Positions 57,419-64,000 of a DNA stretch of 64,000 nt are shown here, one piece after another. The DNA comes from Sarocladium kiliense (lineage: Eukaryota > Ascomycota > Sordariomycetes > Hypocreales > Sarocladiaceae). Under the pieces are notes generated by a model. The model saw only the letters and a list, made by a program, of their open reading frames with translations. It did not search any database and was not told where the DNA came from. The translations under genes were made by a program, and so were the position numbers. The stretch spans positions 1,550,001 to 1,614,000 of the forward strand of contig JAUZTG010000041.1 in the NCBI GenBank assembly GCA_030734395.1, given 5' to 3'. Position 1 is the stretch's first letter, and every line of letters begins with the position of its first letter.

Positions 57419-58412
57419 GCTGGATATTCGGTATTGTTACTGCTTGTGGGAGCGAGGCTTGTCGCACCGGAGATCCGGGAAGGCTCGCGATCGCGGGATT
57501 GGTGGATGATGCGCCAAGCTCGAATTCCGTCCAAGCAAAGCTACTTAGCTACTTGACTGAGCGGCAGCTGGACGACGTCACGGCGGTAAGGGAAGTGTCA
57601 AAGACGGAACGGCGCAGCATTGACTTGGTTTCAGTAATGCCGAAGGGTGATTCCTCTGTGGTAATAGAATAGGGAGACGGATAGAGTTGAGATGGTGGGT
57701 GAGAATGCAATGCTGGTTGGAGAATGCGGGAACCTGGAAATTTGATCGTGTCCCCTGGATCTGTTTGTTGGGAGGATACTGCGTCAGCGGCGGTACTTAG
57801 ACGGTACGTGTTGTTGGGTGGGGCACTGGCTGTAGATGGTGTATTGTGACGGTACTGGCTCACTAGAGCCGTTATGCCGGCAACGGGTTGAGGAGTGGAC
57901 AAATGCCGTGTCACAGGTTTCGACTAACTACGATCTCACGCATCTGAGTGTGACGTCGTATAATGGGACCGTATGCAAACACAACTGTCTAGATCTAGGC
58001 ACATTTGCCCAGGGCATTGTGTCGAACCAGGACAACCTCCCTTCTCTTAGGTTGTTTTGCAATCAAGCTTTGCTGCAGGGTAGATCAACACGGCTTTTTG
58101 ATGGGCTAGTCCAACTGCAGCAGCGAGTGGGGCACCTGCTGCAGCCAGATGCTGCCCCTCCAAAATTTCATCGTCACCCCCACCATCCGCCCAGCGAGTC
58201 CCTTGCGAGAGTCGGCCGTGACTCGACCCTCGTCCCGACTTTTTTCCCTCTCTTTCTCCTCTCCGGCTTGATGTCGCAGCATTGGCTCGCCATCACTCTC
58301 TCAACTCCGTTGATGACCTAATAGACGCTTCTCTGAGCGTCTGGTCTGTGACCTGCTCAGCTTTTACCACTACTATTCACCACCCCGCTCAGACCGACCA
58401 TCCACCACCATC
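57419..58412. promoter_or_regulatory. divergent promoter of PQ-loop gene (-) and ADE6 (+)
   Basis: 1.0 kb between start codons. TGACTC at 58219-58224 matches the Bas1/Gcn4 core used at yeast ADE genes; one match in 1 kb is weak evidence. TGACGTCG near 57949-57957 is a CRE-like site. A CT/CCACC-rich leader runs to the ADE6 ATG. ORFs here (57836-58321) match no family. Confidence 0.4.
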
Positions 58413-61400
58413 ATGGCCTCTTTCATGCTTGTTGGCGGTTCCGCCTATACTGAGGCCCAGGCCAACGAACTTCGAGCTCAAATCAACAAGTCTAGCACGG
58501 AGTCTCAAGTCGCCGAGCTCCACGGCGTCTGGGTCTACTTCGTTCACCTGAAGTCTGACAACAAGGATCTGGTTCAGTCCAAGCTCACAAAGTGGCTTGA
58601 ACTTCCTGACCAGAGCAAGGCTCAAATCCCAGCCAACTCCGATACCGCAACGACCTACTACATTGCTCCTCGAAACATCTCGCCATGGAGCTCCAAGGGT
58701 ACCAGCATTGCCCAAGTCTGTGGCTTGAAGGACCATATCGAGCGCATCGAACGTGGCCGCGCCATCACCATCACCTACCTTGAGGCGCGCAAAGATGATG
58801 CTGTCCCTTTCAAAGATGTCATCTACGACCGAATGACGGAAACTTTCGACTCTTCAGTCCCCGATCTCCAGCAAATGTTCCAGGAGGGCCAACGTTACCC
58901 TCTCGAGATCGTCGACATCTTTGCCCCTGGCGCCGAACCCATCGATATCCTTCGTGACTACAACAAGAAATTCGGTCTCGCACTCGACGAGTCGGAGATG
59001 CAGTATCTCGTCGAGGTCTTCAAAAGGCAAGGTCGACCTCCGCATGACGTCGAGCTTTTCATGTTCGCTCAGGTCAACTCGGAGCACTGCCGCCATAAGC
59101 AATTCAACGCGAATTGGGAGATTGATGGCCAGAAGATGGGCCACAGCCTGTTCGAGATGATCCGAAACACTCACAAGAAGACACCAGACTATACCGTGTC
59201 TGCCTACAGTGACAACGCCGCTGTCCTCCAAGGAGAGACTGCCAGCCACTGGGCCCCTGACTACTCCACGGGCACCTGGAAACTGACCAAGGAGGTCGTC
59301 CACGTCCTGGTCAAGGTCGAGACACACAACCATCCCACCGCTATTTCGCCATTCCCAGGTGCGGCCACTGGCTCTGGGGGCGAAATTCGCGATGAAGGTG
59401 CTGTTGGTCGCGGCTCTACACCCAAGGCCGGTCTTTGCGGTTTCTGGGTCTCCGAGCTTCTGATTCCCGATGAGAAGGCTCCCTGGGAGGTCGACCTGGG
59501 ACGCCCAGCTCACTTTGCCAGCAGCTACGACATCATGATGGAAGCTCCTATCGGAAGTGCTCGTTTCAACAATGAGTTTGGCCGCCCCTGTCTCTTGGGC
59601 TGTTTCCGTACTCTGTTGACCAATGTTGGCAAGGAGGATACCCCTGAATGGCGTGGTTACCACAAGCCTATCATGATTGCTGGCGGTGTTGGCACAGTAC
59701 GACCTCAGCACGCCCTCAAGGACCCTCAAGACGTTCTTGATGGCGCTCACGCTATTGTGTTGGGTGGTCCTGCCATGCTCATCGGATTGGGTGGTGGTGC
59801 CGCGTCCAGTAACACCTCTGCTGAGGAGACTGCGGAGCTCGATTTCGCCAGTGTCCAGCGTGGCAATCCTGAGATGCAGAGGCGTGCTCAGATGGTCATC
59901 GACACCTGTGTGGGCCTTGGTGATCAGAACCCTATTGCCATGATTCACGACGTCGGCGCCGGTGGTCTCTCAAATGCTCTTCCCGAGATCGTCAAGGATG
60001 CCGGCTTCGGCGGCAAATTTGAGCTGCGTCAAGTTCACAGCTCAGACAGCAGCATGTCCCCGCTCCAGATCTGGTGCAACGAAGCCCAGGAGCGATATGT
60101 ATTGCTTGTAAACCAGGAAGGCCTGAACCGATTCGTCAGCATCTGCCGTAAGCCTCAAAACTATGAACCGTATTACTATACTCTACTAATACATTCCAGG
60201 ACGAGAGCGTTGTCCATTCTCTGATGTTGGCGCTGTTCAACGCAAGGGTCCTGACGGCGAGGTTAGGCTCACTCTTACGGACCGTGAGTCGCCTGATCAA
60301 CCGACTCCGATCGACTTGCCCATGGATGCTCTCTTCCCAGCTGGCCGAAAGCTCGAGAGAGTCGTTGAATCTAGAGATCTGGGACTGCCTGCTTTTGACG
60401 CAGTGTCATGCCTTAAGGAGGCTTGTGGTCTGGAGGCAACCGATGCCGGTCTGATTACAGAGGCAGTCTACCGCGTGTTCCACATGCCTTCTGTTGGATC
60501 CAAGTCATTCCTTATCACCATCGGAGACAGAACTGTCGGCGGTCTTACCACTCGTGACCAGATGGTTGGTCCCTGGCAGACACCCGTAGCAGACTGTGCC
60601 GTCACAGCTACATCCTACAAATTGGGCCCAGGTCCGCGCACCGGCGAGGTCATGGCAATGGGAGAGCGTCCTCCACTGGCTCTCATCTCCCCCGCTGCTT
60701 CTGCTCGTATGGCAGTTGCGGAAAGTCTACTCAACCTGGGCGCTGCTGACTTCCTCGGCGGCCTGGAGAGGATCAAGCTATCCGCGAACTGGATGGCAGC
60801 AGTCAACCACCCTGGTGAAGGCGCTGGTCTTTACCAGGCCGTCCAGGCACTGGGCATGGAGCTCTGCCCACAGCTGAGCATCTCTATCCCCGTTGGCAAG
60901 GATTCTACGTCAATGAAGGCATCATGGAAGGACAAGAAGACACAGGAGACTCAGAGTGTTACAGCTCCTATGTCCGTCGTCATTACAGCTGCTAGCGTTG
61001 TGGAGGATGTCAGAAACACCTGGACACCTCAGCTTAGGCGTTACGAGGACGTCGGTGAGACTATACTCGTGTATGTGGACCTCGCAGATGGACGTAAGGC
61101 CATGGGAGGATCTGCTCTTGCACAAGCTTTTGGTCTCGTTGGCAATGACTGCCCTGACGTTCGAAGCCCGGACCTCATCTCTGATTACTTCGACGCTCTT
61201 TCACAACTCCATAAGAGCGGCGTTGTGCTGGCTTATCACGATCGCTCGGATGGTGGCTTAATCACCACCATCGCTGAGATGATGTTCGCCGGCCGTTGCG
61301 GTGTGGACATGAGACTGGACGATCTCTCTAAGTCCGGTGCGATTAGCGACATTCTTGACACTCTGTTCAACGAGGAGCTGGGTGCTGTCTTCCAGATCCG

Positions 61401-62544
61401 GAAGTCCGATGAGACGAACTTCCAACGCTGCTTCGCGACTTGCGGCCCGCCGCCAGGACTCATCAAGAAGTTCGGCGTCGTCGTGCCTCAGCCCCGGCAG
61501 ACACTCACGATCAAGTACGGCGGTGTCCCTGTCGTCAGCCTGGATAGGACTGCGATGCAAGAGTGGTGGTCCAAGACCTCCTATGCGATGCAGAAACAGC
61601 GTGACAACCCGGCCTGCGCGGACGCCGAGTTCAAGACGATTGCGGACTCGTCAGACCCGGGTATCTCCTTCAACCTCAAGTACTCGCCAGAGGAGAACAT
61701 CATGCCCTTGACGGCCTCATTGGGCAGCTTCATTCGGAAGGCTCCCCGTGTTGCTATCCTTCGCGAGGTTGGCATCAACAGCCACCGCGAGATGGCCTTT
61801 GCCTTCAGGGCCGCCGGCTTCGAGCCCGTCGATGTGCACATGAGTGACATCCATGGTGGCCGCAGTCTGTCCGACTTTGTGGGCCTCGCCGCTGGTGGTG
61901 GTTTCTCCTACGGTGATGTTTTCGGCGCTGGCGTGGGCTGGGCACAGTCTATCCTTGAGCACGAGCACGCGCGGCGCGAGTTCGAGGCATTCTTCCGCCG
62001 GCCTGACACATTCTCTCTCGGCATCTGCAATGGCTGCCAGATGTTGACAAGGCTCAAGGAGCTTATCCCTGGTGCTGAGGCATGGCCAACATTTACAGAA
62101 AACGCCTCAAGACAGTTCGAGGCCCGCTTCAGCATGGTTAAGATCGACGAGTCTGCTTCTAAGACACCCTCCGTATTCCTCCACGGCATGCACGGCTCGT
62201 CACTGCCCATTGCTGTTGCCCATGGTGAGGGACGAGCATCGTTCTCTTCTTCATCTGACATTGAGACCATCGACGCAGAGGGCCTTTCACCAGTTCGCTA
62301 CGTTGACAACAGGCTTCGCAAGACAGGTGGCACGGAATCATACCCGTACAACCCGAACGGTAGCCCTGGCGGTATCGCAGGCGTGAGAAGCAGGGACGGG
62401 CGCGTGCTTACACTCATGCCGCACCCAGAGAGGACGATCATGGCCGATGTGGCCAGCTACACGCCCCCAGATCAGCTCGAACAGTGGGGAGAATTCGGGC
62501 CGTGGATCAGGTTGTTCAAGAGCGCACGGCGCTGGGTGGGCTGA
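58413..62544 (+). CDS. ade6: phosphoribosylformylglycinamidine synthase (FGAM synthase)
   Basis: Two exons, 58413-60147 and 60200-62544, with a 52-nt intron (GTAAGC...TCCAG, branch CTACTAATA), give 1359 aa, matching the large eukaryotic PurL. Order: N-terminal domain, linker with VNSEHCRHKQF (a PurL hallmark), first AIRS-like synthetase half with VETHNHPTAISPFPGAATG and GGEIRDEGAVGRGS, second half with CAVTATSYKLGPGPRTGEVM and PVGKDSTSMK, and a C-terminal class I glutaminase with GLAAGGGFSYGDVFGAG, GICNGCQM (nucleophile Cys1188) and MPHPER (His1320, Glu1322). It converts FGAR, glutamine and ATP to FGAM in step 4 of de novo purine synthesis, in the cytosol. All catalytic residues are present. 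Splicing in the middle gives SICRRERCPFSDVG, which is continuous. Confidence 0.97.
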
Positions 62545-64000
62545 ACAGGAGCTGTAAGTGGAGGATAGGGAGGAACCAGGACAGCGAGCAAGGGGGGCAA
62601 GTACACTTCAGCACAGTACATACAGGACAGTGAGAGGCGGCCATATGCAGCAAACTGAAAGCAGTAGCAGCACAATTGCAGACTGCAGAAACGAAGGGGG
62701 CGGTGGGCCAGTGCAAGCATGCGCGCCACGGCGCTTGTCTGTTGGGTACTGGTGCCGAGAAATGATGTTCAGTGTGGCTGAATTGACCATTCCCTGCATG
62801 TCGCTTTCTCACTTCCCCAACCGGGTTCTGGACTTGTTCCTTCGCCTCCTGCGCTCACCAACGGAAGCGAATCTTTCTTCTGACTGGGTGCAGCGCAGGG
62901 GGTTCCCATCTGTGGTTCCCTTTCTCCTTCGCCTGCTGATCCATCCATCGTTCGTTCGCTAATATAAACGCCCGCTATACCCTTGCCGTTGCCATCTCCC
63001 AAGAGCCGCGCCGGGAAAATTGCCAGCTGGCAAGGGAAGGGGGAGAATTGGGAACCACAAAGCCGTTCATTCATTGATGGCTATGTCCCAAGATGATTTG
63101 CAGCCAACATGGTGTTCCCCCTCACCGTTCTATCGGTCCCGGCACCCGAAGGCGGTCCGGGTTTTTGTTGTTGAGTGTTGGCCGCCCGATGCCTGGCTCG
63201 AATCAAGTTGCACGGTGGGTAGAAGTTTGAGGAGATGTGGATGCAGGAGTAAACCCACTGTAGAGAGGCCTGGCAACTTACGTGAGATGATCCTGGAAGT
63301 TGGTCTTGCATTGTTCCATCATTGGGATATATGAAGACGGCATATGATAATATGAGTGGCAAGAAAGACTTAGTCAGTCGTAATTCGAACCATACTTCAT
63401 GAAACACAGATTAGAACCGTTGTGTCAAGCATCGGCAGCGTTCCGAGGTCCGAGGAGAACCCTCAGCTTCCGCTCCAAGCTGAACATTTTAATCAATGCT
63501 TCCATTTGGCTCTCAGATTGCAGCCAATCATGGGCTGACACCGGACGTGGGTTGGATCGAGGCCGTAGTGCGGCCCTTCGTCGTTGAAATACCGGCAGTA
63601 GGATCAATTTGATGAACGCATACCACGGAGCGGAAGGCATAAACGATGTGTGCATGGCTTGCGCATCGCCCCGGAGTGGAAGCCTGTGCCGCAATATAAT
63701 ATATTGGGTCTTCCCTTTACTTTGACAGGAGCCCTGCGGGACGGTATTGACCTGCATGGCCTGCCGTCTGGCTACAGCTACGGCTCCCTTCGCAAGTCGC
63801 AATGAAGCAAGCTGCTCGTTTTGGTTGATTGATCCAGGCTCTCAATCTGTATAGAAAGAGGAGCTGTGCGATGCACACGCCGGCGGGTGTGTGCTTGCGT
63901 GCGCGCGCAAATATGCGTATGTGTGTGTGTCATGTTCAGGTGAAGCGAATATGCAGCGGGTAATATTGAACTCTCTTTTTTGCCATCAGGACATGCCCTT
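62545..64000. other. gene-free right edge
   Basis: 1.46 kb after ADE6 with no supportable gene. It ends in alternating purine-pyrimidine DNA (63887-63932: GT, GC and TG runs). ORFs such as 62558-62962 and 63425-63802 do not resemble families. It contains the ADE6 3' UTR and may hold the start of a gene outside the window. Confidence 0.55.

Noticed and set aside
57836..58321. 161-codon plus-strand frame before ADE6
   Set aside because: No domain. It lies in the ADE6 promoter/leader.
63425..63802. 125-codon minus-strand frame at the right edge
   Set aside because: No family resemblance and no conserved motif.

Overview
The window comes from a filamentous ascomycete (Pezizomycotina), most likely a Sordariomycete. 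Genes are dense and intron-poor. Most introns are 50-64 nt with GT...AG ends and CTRAC/CTAAC-like branch sites. Lineage-typical families are present: a fungal rhodopsin-domain membrane protein, a fungal MCT-like MFS carrier, a Zn2Cys6 protein, a mitochondrial carrier fused to EF-hands, and a two-domain MTHFR. All long coding regions are nuclear housekeeping or fungal accessory genes. I saw no plasmid, viral, CRISPR or clearly transposon-derived coding sequence, and no rRNA or tRNA gene.

Layout. 1-14 kb: a DEAH-box helicase running off the left edge (-), importin alpha (-), the telomere protein POT1 (+), cohesin subunit SCC3 (-) and urease accessory protein UreD (+). 14.5-24.4 kb: Pol III subunit RPC4 (+), a rhodopsin-domain protein (-), a 3.5-kb gene-free stretch, kynurenine formamidase BNA7 (+) and an MFS transporter (-). 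24.4-35.1 kb: mostly non-coding, interrupted by a protein with an N-terminal PB1-like region and a C-terminal zinc cluster (-). 35-47 kb: B-type cyclin (+), EF-hand mitochondrial aspartate/glutamate carrier (+), a 2EXR/F-box-like protein (-), cystinosin (+) and a small four-helix membrane protein (-). 47.5-62.5 kb: mitochondrial leucyl-tRNA synthetase (-), MET12-type methylenetetrahydrofolate reductase (+), a Myb-like DNA-binding protein with a duplicated half-domain exon (-), a PQ-loop membrane protein (-) and FGAM synthase ADE6 (+). The last 1.4 kb has no gene.

The genes do not form a biosynthetic cluster. They look like an ordinary chromosome-arm segment in which several neighbours share divergent promoters (importin/POT1, SCC3/UreD, LeuRS/MTHFR, PQ-loop/ADE6). 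Functional themes recur only loosely: chromosome and cell-cycle biology (POT1, SCC3, cyclin B, importin alpha) and one-carbon, purine and NAD metabolism (MTHFR, ADE6, BNA7).

The most unusual item is the Myb-like gene at 53.8-55.1 kb. Exons 2 and 3 begin with the same bases in the same phase and encode two versions of the same helix-turn-helix half. Exon 2 is exactly 174 nt, so it can be skipped without changing frame. This is a candidate for regulated domain-swapping splicing. Also worth attention are an orphan promoter-like cluster at 25.5 kb, a perfect 16-bp palindrome at 20.06 kb, overlapping upstream ORFs on UreD and cystinosin, and a 33-nt poly(T) tract.

Exon boundaries were assigned by eye from splice signals, frame and family conservation. 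No database search or transcript data was used.
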